In this document: positions 1 to 6,439 of the stretch, piece by piece | Position numbering within the stretch: position 1 is the first letter of the stretch | How the letters are laid out: each line of letters opens with the position of its first letter | Origin: Mollicutes bacterium | Lineage (GTDB): Bacteria; Bacillota_I; Bacilli_A; Izemoplasmatales; Izemoplasmataceae | Direction: 5' to 3' | Assembly (NCBI GenBank): GCA_003555335.1 | Contig: PWHD01000043.1 | Coordinates: 1 to 14,260 of the forward strand | Length of the DNA: 14,260 nucleotides | The notes under the pieces: model-generated | What the model saw: the letters and a program-made list of their open reading frames with translations, nothing else | Told to the model about the DNA's origin: nothing | Databases searched by the model: none | Program-made: the position numbers and the translations under genes

Positions 1-21
1 CAGCTCATTCACAATCGCCAT
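1..21 (-). CDS. 5' end of a divergent gene (partial, unidentified)
   Basis: On the minus strand an ATG at 21-19 opens a frame reading M-A-I-V-N-E-L up to the window edge. A GGAGG-like sequence (minus strand, about 37-45) lies upstream, but about 17 nt from this ATG, which is longer than usual, so the true start is uncertain. Seven codons are too few to assign a family. The divergent arrangement with the solute-binding protein gene would suit a regulator or another transport component, but nothing in the sequence shows that. Confidence 0.35.
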
Positions 22-31
22 ATTGATTGTG
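10..31. promoter_or_regulatory. Inverted repeat CACAATC-N8-GATTGTG
   Basis: Two perfect 7-bp arms (10-16 and 25-31) flank an 8-bp spacer that contains the putative start codon of the divergent minus-strand gene. It could be a repressor operator or a hairpin over the translation start. With 7-bp arms a chance origin is possible. Confidence 0.35.
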
Positions 32-118
32 GGTGTACCCTCCTAATCATACCCTTAGTATAGGGGAAAAATGACACACTCCACAACGTTTGTTGGTTCT
101 CATTATAAAGGAGCTACT

Positions 119-148
119 CTGATACTAAAAGGAAAGGAGAAGTATAAT
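119..148 (+). promoter_or_regulatory. Promoter of the solute-binding protein gene
   Basis: A -35 box CTGATA (119-124, 4 of 6 consensus bases) lies 18 bp before a perfect -10 box TATAAT (143-148). Transcription would start near 155, about 30 nt before the GTG start codon. The -10 box is part of the left arm of the inverted repeat at 143-170. Confidence 0.55.
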
Positions 149-170
149 AAATAGCACGTTATTTATTATA
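143..170. promoter_or_regulatory. Perfect 11-bp inverted repeat, probable operator
   Basis: The arms TATAATAAATA (143-153) and TATTTATTATA (160-170) are exact reverse complements around the spacer GCACGT. The left arm includes the -10 box and the predicted transcription start falls in the spacer, a typical site for a repressor operator. The AT-only arms could also form a weak hairpin in the 5' UTR just upstream of the Shine-Dalgarno sequence. A terminator is unlikely because the stem has no GC and no T-tract follows. Confidence 0.6.
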
Positions 171-183
171 CAAGGGGAAATAT

Positions 184-2142
184 GTGAGAAAAGTCTATGT
201 GTTTGTTTTGTTTGTGTTGCTGATTGGCATCGCGATTGGGTGTGATGCCGATGAACGATCCATCGAGGTGGTTGAGTCAACCATTGCGGAACCATTCGAC
301 ATTGAGACGTTCGATGTTCGTGACATTGAACTGAACCTTGTGCGAAACGGTGAAACGACTTCGCTTTATCTGAGCGAGTCCATGATTGCCTCGGACATTT
401 CGATGGAAGAAGGCGAGCATACCATTGATTTAGAGTACGACGGGTTAAGAACCTCGTTTGACATCGAGCTGGTTTTCGGTCTGCGTGAAACCTTGCGTTC
501 GATGCATGCTGCGGGAGAGGAAGCGGGTGCGATCGATACCGATTTTGAAACGTGGCTCACCACGCCATCCGAGCGGGGTCGTGGCATTGCGTCGATCCAT
601 GTTGATGCGGATAACATGCTTGTTATAGAATATACAGACGAGCATGTTTCAACCGTTGACCTTGATGACGGACACACCTATCATGCGGTTGTGTTCAAAG
701 ATCATGATCATACGCTCATCGATGTGGTGATGGTACGGGACGGCCAGGATGCAGAGGCGCCTGAAATGGAAGAAGTAAGAGACATTATCTTCGAAGGATG
801 GAGCGAATCGTATCATTCGGTCGACCGGAACCTTTCCGTTGTTGCCGAGTACTATATGTATGATTCTGTGGACATTTATTGGGAAGAGGGCGCAACGATC
901 ACCATCGGTGTTGACAGCGACTCCATGGCCGAAGCATTGATGAACCAATGGGAAAAGGACTTTCCTGAATTGACAGGGTATCTGTTTACGACAAACTATG
1001 AATCCGCGAACAATGAATGGAGCGGCACCGAAGGCATTGAGACCATGAAAGGGGAAGCCCCGGATATCGCGCTCGTTCTCGACCGCACCGTCCGCGGCAA
1101 AGAGTCATCGCTCTTGCGCCTGCCTGATGCGCTCATCGAACGAGGAGAGGCGAATGCGATGGCGGAAGCTTATGAAGCGGCCAATCATGACAAACATGTG
1201 TATCTCCCGGCCTTCTATGACGGCATGGCATTTTCCTGGAACCGTACCATGCTTGAAAAATGGGGCATCGATGTCGATGATGTGACGGAAGACAATCTGC
1301 CGCGTGAGCTTGCGACGTGGGAAGCGATTTTCGAGTATGTCGATGCGAACCATTCACTTGAAGACAGGCCTGTGTTCAGAGACCAGACCATTTATGAATT
1401 TTTCCCTGTTTCTATCGGAGAAGCGTGGAGCGGCTATTCATCATTGACTGCCGGAGGGTGGCAACTCTATGGCAGTGGTGACTACAGCGACCCTGAGTTT
1501 GACACCGATGAATTTTTGAAGGGACTTGAATTCGTCGAAACATTTTCTCAAACCGATATGAGCGTCACTGAAGACAATGAACCACGACCGGGCGCGTGGA
1601 TGGACTGGCGTTGGGAAAACTATCTGCAAGGCCATCATCCCTTTGGACTGGTCGGGACATGGATGCAAGTCGAGGATGCCATGGAAAGCAATGACATGGT
1701 CTTCGAGTTTGCACCGATGCCCACATTTGAAGACGAGCGATTAAAGCCCTTGACCAAAAGCAAAGGATTCGTGATCAACGACTATACCGAATATCCTTCA
1801 TCCGCAGCCTTTGTGCTCGAATGGCTTTATTCAAAGGATGTCATGGAGGTCATGGTTGAAAACAGCACCTATCTTCCTTACCTCAGAAGCGATGCGGACA
1901 TGCTTCCATCACTTGATGGATATCGGAAGGATTTTCATAATGCGCTAACGGTGTCGCACTTCGAGTCGATGGAAGGCTTGCCGCAAAATCCGAACCGTCA
2001 TGCGATGGACATCTATTATGACATTGGCATCAGGGACTACCTCATGGACATATGGAACGGCGATATAACCCCTGAGGAAGCGCAAGCGGCTATTGTGGAC
2101 AGCGCCAGATTCTGGATGGAGGAATACAATACTTCGGATTGA
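184..2142 (+). CDS. Extracellular solute-binding lipoprotein (sugar ABC transporter type) with extra N-terminal domain
   Basis: The GTG start at 184 follows AAGGGG (172-177) by 6 nt; the ATG two bases upstream is out of frame. Residues 1-19 are a lipoprotein signal peptide, ending in a lipobox (A-I-G-C) with Cys20 as the lipid anchor. Residues about 237-652 resemble family 1 solute-binding proteins of carbohydrate ABC transporters: an ITIGVDSDS opening strand, an APDIALV segment, a GMAFSWNRTMLEKWGID segment and a late KSKGFVIND strand followed by helices. Known relatives capture a sugar outside the membrane and pass it to a permease pair. Total length is well above the usual 400-450 aa, because about 215 residues precede the binding domain. 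Part of this insert (about 117-165) has a FETWL motif followed by a beta strand pattern like Gram-positive surface-protein modules. No permease or ATPase gene adjoins it, and a strong terminator follows, so it is monocistronic. Substrate unknown. Confidence 0.85.
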   Translation: MRKVYVFVLFVLLIGIAIGCDADERSIEVVESTIAEPFDIETFDVRDIELNLVRNGETTSLYLSESMIASDISMEEGEHTIDLEYDGLRTSFDIELVFGLRETLRSMHAAGEEAGAIDTDFETWLTTPSERGRGIASIHVDADNMLVIEYTDEHVSTVDLDDGHTYHAVVFKDHDHTLIDVVMVRDGQDAEAPEMEEVRDIIFEGWSESYHSVDRNLSVVAEYYMYDSVDIYWEEGATITIGVDSDSMAEALMNQWEKDFPELTGYLFTTNYESANNEWSGTEGIETMKGEAPDIALVLDRTVRGKESSLLRLPDALIERGEANAMAEAYEAANHDKHVYLPAFYDGMAFSWNRTMLEKWGIDVDDVTEDNLPRELATWEAIFEYVDANHSLEDRPVFRDQTIYEFFPVSIGEAWSGYSSLTAGGWQLYGSGDYSDPEFDTDEFLKGLEFVETFSQTDMSVTEDNEPRPGAWMDWRWENYLQGHHPFGLVGTWMQVEDAMESNDMVFEFAPMPTFEDERLKPLTKSKGFVINDYTEYPSSAAFVLEWLYSKDVMEVMVENSTYLPYLRSDADMLPSLDGYRKDFHNALTVSHFESMEGLPQNPNRHAMDIYYDIGIRDYLMDIWNGDITPEEAQAAIVDSARFWMEEYNTSD

Positions 2143-2151
2143 AAGCAATTC

Positions 2152-2195
2152 AACAGGCACACCGCTTGAAACGGTGTGCCTGTTTTATCTTTATT
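2152..2195 (+). terminator. Rho-independent terminator after the solute-binding protein gene
   Basis: A perfect 13-bp stem (2152-2164 with 2172-2184) encloses a 7-nt loop and is followed by a T-rich run. It lies 9 bp after the stop codon and isolates this gene from the Sel1 gene. Confidence 0.95.
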
Positions 2196-2257
2196 CAAAC
2201 ATAGCTCATTAGATAATTTATAAACACAAGGCATTGCCCTACCGAAAGGAAGGGGAA

Positions 2258-2268
2258 TGGTTTATAAT
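2258..2268 (+). promoter_or_regulatory. Probable -10 region of the Sel1-repeat gene
   Basis: TATAAT at 2263-2268 lies 64 bp before the start codon, within the 11-mer TGGTTTATAAT, which occurs again at 5416-5426 before the TspO gene. No good -35 box is visible at 16-18 bp spacing, so recognition may rely on the upstream TG or on an activator. Confidence 0.45.
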
Positions 2269-2332
2269 GGGGATAAGTGTGAAACAACCACACGCAACGT
2301 AGATCAAAAACATGAATAGGGGAGAGACATCA

Positions 2333-4150
2333 ATGGGGGAAACCAATCGTTTATCAAAGGAAGCGAAGTTTGAAAATGCGAAAGAAGCCGCAAAAAGCGG
2401 CAAACCATCAGATCAATATCTGCTCGGCCTTCACTATTATGCCGGCATCGGTGTAAAGCGCAACTATACGGAAGCGCACACATGGCTCGAAAAGGCATCA
2501 CAACAAGGCCATGCCGATGCGTGTGCCATGCTCGGACGCTTGTATGAGAATGGGTATGGAGTAAAAAAGGATTTATCCCAAGCATTCAAGTTGTTTCAAA
2601 CGGCTTACCAGAAAGGGTCTGTTGAGGGCATGCTGTCATTGGGCTATGCCTATGCACTTGGTGAAGGCGTGGAAAAGGACGCGAATCATGCGTACACGCT
2701 GTTTAGATCGGCTGCGGACAAAGGTGACAAACGCGGCATCTATATGATCGGGTATCACTACGACCGTGGCATCGTGGTGGAAAAGGATCCGTCCATGGCG
2801 TTCGAGTATTATCTAAAAGCCGCCGAGGATGGCTATCCGAAAGCGTATTTTAAAGTCTCACAAGCCTACTTGAAAGGGCGTGGCGTTGAAAAGGATTTAG
2901 AAAAAGCCTTGGAATGGGCATTAAAAGGTGCCGAGAACGGAAACCCCGACGCGCAGTTTTTTGTGGGCAAAGCGTACAGGAAAGGCAATGGCGTCAACCA
3001 AGACAAGGAAAAAGCATTCCGTTGGTTGTTGGCGGCGGCCAAACAAGGAGAACGCGATGCCGCCTATCTGGTAGGAAGAATGTATCGCCGAGGCGAAGGT
3101 GTGGAACAGGATATGGAAAAAGGATTCCAGTGGACGCTGAATGTGGCGGAAAAAGACCATCGTGGAGCCCAGTACGATCTTGGAAAAATCTATGCCAACG
3201 GTGAAGGCGTCGAACAAAACTATCAAAAAGCGTTAGAATGGTTTCAAAAAGCGGCTGAAGACAATGACACCGATGCGCTTATCAGTGTCGCTCAAATGTA
3301 TTTGAAAATGGAAAAACCCAGACTTGCCATCACTCACATGCGTGGCGCTGCGAATCAAGGGAATCCGGATGCCCAAGCCTTCCTAGGCATGATGTATCTG
3401 TCCGGATACGGCGTACCGGTAGATGCTTCAGCTGCCGAAAACCTTTTCAACAAAGCGGCTGACAAAGGGAATGCCGATGCTATGCATCAACTCGGCGTCA
3501 TGTATGCGAAAGGCAATGGCGTCGAAGTGGATTTAAGCAAAGCGAAGCATTGGTTGGAAAGAGCGGCCGAAAAAGGCAACGACGATGCGGCCAAACTACT
3601 CAAGAAACTGGATGAGCTTCCACGTTCCAGCGCACCGAGCCGTTCCACGCCTAAAGGAGGCGCTACATCGCCTCCGAAAAGCAGCCGCACACCTTCAAGT
3701 GAGCCAACGGCTTCAAAACGCGCCGAACCCACGCCGACCGGGCTGCCCAAACCCAAAAAAGAAGGGCATAAACTTGTTTTCATCGAGTCGGTCAACACCC
3801 GTACCACCGATCATGGCCCCGGTATTTTGAACAAGGACTTTGTCTATACTTTCACCTTTCGTGATGTGAAAACGGGAGCGACGACGAGTGCTTCCACGCG
3901 AAAGTTTCACAAGAATGTGTTTCATTTTGACCGACAAGCCTCCATATATGAAGTCAATGCGGGGCGAAAGGTGCATTCCGTCATACGACGCTTCCGAACC
4001 AAGGAGGACTATCTGGAGGGTAGGGAATGTGCCAATCAGGTGAATTTGCTCGACAGTTCGACCGAGAAAACCATGACGGGCATTGTGTATGTCGGCACGG
4101 CGATCTTTATTGTTGTGTTCCTATATTTCTTTTTACAAGCATGGGGATAA
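2333..4150 (+). CDS. Tail-anchored Sel1-repeat (SLR) protein
   Basis: ATG at 2333 is chosen over the in-frame ATG at 2312 because AGGGGAG (2318-2324) sits 8 nt before it, while nothing like a ribosome site precedes 2312. The 605-aa protein has eleven Sel1-like repeats from residue 25 to 416. Ten are exactly 36 residues, with the pattern A-x-x-x-L-G-x-x-Y-x-x-G-x-G-V-x-x-D-x-x-K-A and then W-x-x-x-A-A-x-x-G. The ninth (313-344) is 32 residues and TPR-like. A Pro/Ser/Thr/Lys-rich linker (about 430-477) leads to a small region of about 100 residues I do not recognise, and a single transmembrane helix ends the protein (about 583-603). There is no signal peptide, so the repeat solenoid should face the cytoplasm, tethered by its C-terminus. 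Sel1 proteins are protein-protein scaffolds; the partner here is unknown. Confidence 0.85.
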   Translation: MGETNRLSKEAKFENAKEAAKSGKPSDQYLLGLHYYAGIGVKRNYTEAHTWLEKASQQGHADACAMLGRLYENGYGVKKDLSQAFKLFQTAYQKGSVEGMLSLGYAYALGEGVEKDANHAYTLFRSAADKGDKRGIYMIGYHYDRGIVVEKDPSMAFEYYLKAAEDGYPKAYFKVSQAYLKGRGVEKDLEKALEWALKGAENGNPDAQFFVGKAYRKGNGVNQDKEKAFRWLLAAAKQGERDAAYLVGRMYRRGEGVEQDMEKGFQWTLNVAEKDHRGAQYDLGKIYANGEGVEQNYQKALEWFQKAAEDNDTDALISVAQMYLKMEKPRLAITHMRGAANQGNPDAQAFLGMMYLSGYGVPVDASAAENLFNKAADKGNADAMHQLGVMYAKGNGVEVDLSKAKHWLERAAEKGNDDAAKLLKKLDELPRSSAPSRSTPKGGATSPPKSSRTPSSEPTASKRAEPTPTGLPKPKKEGHKLVFIESVNTRTTDHGPGILNKDFVYTFTFRDVKTGATTSASTRKFHKNVFHFDRQASIYEVNAGRKVHSVIRRFRTKEDYLEGRECANQVNLLDSSTEKTMTGIVYVGTAIFIVVFLYFFLQAWG

Positions 4151-4158
4151 CCTGAAAG

Positions 4159-4189
4159 AAAGCGGCACTCGACGAGCGCCGCTTTTTTT
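4159..4189. terminator. Bidirectional terminator between convergent genes
   Basis: Perfect 8-bp arms (4159-4166 AAAGCGGC, 4178-4185 GCCGCTTT) are followed by seven T on the plus strand (4183-4189). Read on the minus strand, the stem runs on into TTTCTTTC. The T-tract overlaps the stop codon of the minus-strand gene, so both genes probably share it. Confidence 0.85.
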
Positions 4190-5291
4190 AGATGGAGAAA
4201 GTTGAGTCGTTACGATTTTTTTGTTCCTCGAATTCTTTTTGATGTTCTTCTTCGAGTTTGCTATCTTCTTTTTCGCCATGATTTTGAATCGCATCATTTA
4301 CGTGCTTTGGTTTTGTGTGTGGCATATCGTTGAGGATGGTTTGTTTGTCATTATGCTCATGCGTGCTTGGTTCGGCCTGGTGAGTGTCTGCATTGTTTCC
4401 ATCTTTGTCTTTTGGGTTTGCCGATGTTGGTGTATGGTTCGGTTGGCTGTATTTTTGCTCACCAGTGTCCAAGGACATAATCCATATGGCCAGTAGACTG
4501 AAAATAAGAACAATGAAGAATACCGGGGCTAAAAAGAGAAGGCTCACTAATATATCGATAATGGTTGGAAGAAAGATTAGGAAAAGGATAATTCCGGCGA
4601 TGACAGCACCAACGATGGCGATGATGCCTAACACAACAAGGATTGTGTCCACGGACATTTCAGTGAAGCTGTTTAGTATTCTTTTGACTGTGATCGGTTT
4701 CCTTTGCTTGGTTCTTTTTCGGGTTCGCGTTGACGTTTGTTCGTCATGTGCGACGTTGATGCCGCGAATCGGCTGTTTATTCGACCATGACTGACTGAAG
4801 GACTCGATTTCGGCTTGATTTTTGGTCTTTCTTTGCAACATTGTGAGGATGATGAAAAAGGGTGTAGATAAAACGAAAAAGGATATCCAGACGGCGATGT
4901 GTTCGTCGGGGAAAAGCAAGAAGAAATCTGGAAATACCGGAAAGATGTTATGCCAAATGTTCAAGAGTGTCCAAGCCAAAAACAAGATAATCGGGAATCT
5001 GAATAGGAATATAATAACCCTTTTCAGCGTGTTGGATTGAGCCCGGGTCGTCTCGGCACTCTTTGCTGGACCCGGCATGAACGTCCGAAGCTTCGGTGAA
5101 AGCAGTCGGTTGACCAAACGAAGCAACAGAGCCAAACCTGCGATGATGATCCAAAAGGACGGCGCGAAACCATCCATATACGGCATCCATTCAAAGAGTG
5201 TGTTGAAGAGATTGTAAAGCGCGAAAAAAAAGATGACGTTCGTAAGATAACGAATGAGTTGAAAATCTGCTCGATACGATTGTGAATGCAT
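4188..5291 (-). CDS. Polytopic membrane protein with acidic, hydrophilic C-terminal tail (unknown function)
   Basis: I do not recognise this family. The start is placed at 5291 because AAAGGGG lies 6 nt upstream on the minus strand; the open frame extends to 5393, but those 34 codons have no ribosome site. The 367-aa product has about six membrane segments, near residues 11-31, 44-62, 91-111, 131-151, 215-240 and 247-271. A charged cytosol-type stretch with several Arg/Lys (about 153-205) separates the fourth and fifth. The last about 90 residues (277-367) are hydrophilic, low in complexity and rich in Glu, Asp, His, Asn, Lys and Gln, probably disordered, with a Glu-rich near-helical end. It is transcribed towards the Sel1 gene and shares its terminator. 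A -10-like TAAAAT (minus strand, 5340-5335) lies upstream with no convincing -35 box. Confidence 0.7.
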   Translation of the reverse strand: MHSQSYRADFQLIRYLTNVIFFFALYNLFNTLFEWMPYMDGFAPSFWIIIAGLALLLRLVNRLLSPKLRTFMPGPAKSAETTRAQSNTLKRVIIFLFRFPIILFLAWTLLNIWHNIFPVFPDFFLLFPDEHIAVWISFFVLSTPFFIILTMLQRKTKNQAEIESFSQSWSNKQPIRGINVAHDEQTSTRTRKRTKQRKPITVKRILNSFTEMSVDTILVVLGIIAIVGAVIAGIILFLIFLPTIIDILVSLLFLAPVFFIVLIFSLLAIWIMSLDTGEQKYSQPNHTPTSANPKDKDGNNADTHQAEPSTHEHNDKQTILNDMPHTKPKHVNDAIQNHGEKEDSKLEEEHQKEFEEQKNRNDSTFSI

Positions 5292-5415
5292 GGTTATCCC
5301 CTTTATGTAGAATATGATTGAATGTGCTGTTTCCATTTTACCATACATTTTGCAGAGGAATGAAAAAAACCAGAGAATCCTTGTTTGAACCATTCACTGT
5401 CTTATTGTCTCAAAT

Positions 5416-5426
5416 TGGTTTATAAT
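5416..5426 (+). promoter_or_regulatory. Probable -10 region of the TspO gene
   Basis: A perfect TATAAT (5421-5426) lies 32 bp before the start codon, in the 11-mer TGGTTTATAAT also found at 2258-2268. The -35 region is poor, as at the Sel1 gene. Confidence 0.5.
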
Positions 5427-5458
5427 AAAATAAAGGTCGGGTATAAAGGGGAGATTCC

Positions 5459-6211
5459 ATGGTTCTAAAAGGGTTGGTTATCACAGCCTATGTGCTGATG
5501 ATTGTCTTCAACGGACTCGCGAACACGCTTCCGCTTGGCGGTCGCACTACAGGGGAAGTCAGCGACAGGTATCCGAGTCTTTTCACGCCCGCAGGGTTCA
5601 CCTTTTCCATCTGGGGTGTGATTTATTTGGTCCTTTTGGTCTTTGTGATCGCGTATCTTCTGGATTGGTACGGCCTGAATGCTTCGCTTCAACGGACAAT
5701 CGGGTGGCTGTTTGTTCTGTCTGCGCTGTTGAACGTTGCCTGGCTCTGGATGTGGCATCATGACCGCATCGTGCTTTCCACGGTGGTGATGATCGCCTTG
5801 TTCGCTGTGCTTATGATTGCCTTTTTAAGGATTGATGCGTCCAATTTTTGGTTGCGTGTGCCGTTCAGTCTGTATTTTGCCTGGATCTGTGTGGCGTTGA
5901 TTGCGAATGTGACGATCATGCTTGTGGCATTGGACGCTCCGCTGCTCGGGCTCCGTGAGGAGACATGGCTGATCATGGTGCTTGTCATTGCGGCCGCAAT
6001 CGGCATCGTGACGGTGCTCACGACCCGTGATGTCGCCTTCGGCCTTGTGTTTATCTGGGCCTTTGCGGGCATCCTCTCACGGCATGTTTCCGCTGCTGGA
6101 CTCAACATGGCCTATCCGAGTGCGGTGAGTGTGCTAAGTGTGTTTATCGTTGCCCTGATTGTCACAAATGTCTATTGCTTTATTGCCAATGGAATGAACA
6201 TTCTCCCTTAA
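5459..6211 (+). CDS. TspO/MBR family tryptophan-rich sensory protein, long form
   Basis: ATG at 5459 follows AAAGGGGAG closely. The 250-aa protein is almost wholly hydrophobic. The signature FTPAGFTFSIWGVIY (42-56) matches the conserved first loop and second helix of TspO. LLNVAWLWMWH (90-100) and the stretch near 134-153 (VPFSLYF, then AWICVALIAN) match its later helices. Classical TspO is about 160 aa with five helices; this one has about three more C-terminal helices (about 167-245), as in the longer Bacillota members. Family members are linked to tetrapyrrole binding, light or oxidative stress responses and small-molecule handling, but the ligand of the long form is not known to me. It is monocistronic by position: the next promoter starts 64 bp downstream, and I see no convincing terminator between them. 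Confidence 0.85.
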   Translation: MVLKGLVITAYVLMIVFNGLANTLPLGGRTTGEVSDRYPSLFTPAGFTFSIWGVIYLVLLVFVIAYLLDWYGLNASLQRTIGWLFVLSALLNVAWLWMWHHDRIVLSTVVMIALFAVLMIAFLRIDASNFWLRVPFSLYFAWICVALIANVTIMLVALDAPLLGLREETWLIMVLVIAAAIGIVTVLTTRDVAFGLVFIWAFAGILSRHVSAAGLNMAYPSAVSVLSVFIVALIVTNVYCFIANGMNILP

Positions 6212-6275
6212 CAATTTGATCATCAGCTCGGAAGGAAAAGTTGCGTGTGTTGCATTGAGCTTTTAAAAAGTTGGA

Positions 6276-6304
6276 TTGATTATATTTAACATTATATTTA
6301 TAAT
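6276..6304 (+). promoter_or_regulatory. Strong SigA-type promoter of the oxidoreductase-STAND cassette
   Basis: TTGATT (6276-6281, 4 of 6) lies exactly 17 bp before a perfect TATAAT (6299-6304). Transcription would start near 6311, leaving about 20 nt before the small ORF at 6332. It is one of the best-spaced promoters in the window and marks the left edge of the AT-rich cassette. Confidence 0.7.
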
Positions 6305-6331
6305 GGAGAATAGAGATGGAGGGGACTTATT

Positions 6332-6436
6332 ATGCTGTGTCGGCCACTGTACGATATTTATAATTATATTATCGCATCGTTTTTGTGTATCAAATCAGGT
6401 GTGCGCATTTCGATGTGTTTTTTTATTAGAGGATAG
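6332..6436 (+). CDS. 34-codon leader ORF or small hydrophobic peptide
   Basis: ATG at 6332 follows a strong Shine-Dalgarno sequence GGAGGGGA (6318-6325) by 6 nt, and a good promoter lies just upstream, so ribosomes reaching this mRNA should meet this frame first. It encodes 34 residues starting M-L-C-R-P-L-Y-D, with a short apolar stretch (YNYIIASFLCI, about 10-20), three Cys, and the end F-F-I-R-G. The final codons AGA-GGA-TAG are also the Shine-Dalgarno sequence of the next gene, whose ATG lies 4 nt after this stop, so translation is probably coupled. It could be a regulatory leader peptide or a small membrane-active protein. I recognise no homologue, and chance cannot be excluded at this length. 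Confidence 0.5.
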   Translation: MLCRPLYDIYNYIIASFLCIKSGVRISMCFFIRG

Positions 6437-6439
6437 TTC

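Noticed and set aside
3487..3807. 106-codon minus-strand frame
   Set aside because: Antisense shadow of the Sel1 repeats and Pro/Ser linker; its low-complexity sequence mirrors that linker.
5292..5393. N-terminal extension of the six-pass membrane protein
   Set aside because: The frame is open, but the only ribosome site (AAAGGGG) serves the ATG at 5291, and the extension covers a promoter-like region.
6224..6265. Possible terminator after the TspO gene (AGCTC/GAGCT arms)
   Set aside because: The stem is only 5 bp with a loop of about 27 nt, so stability would be very low.
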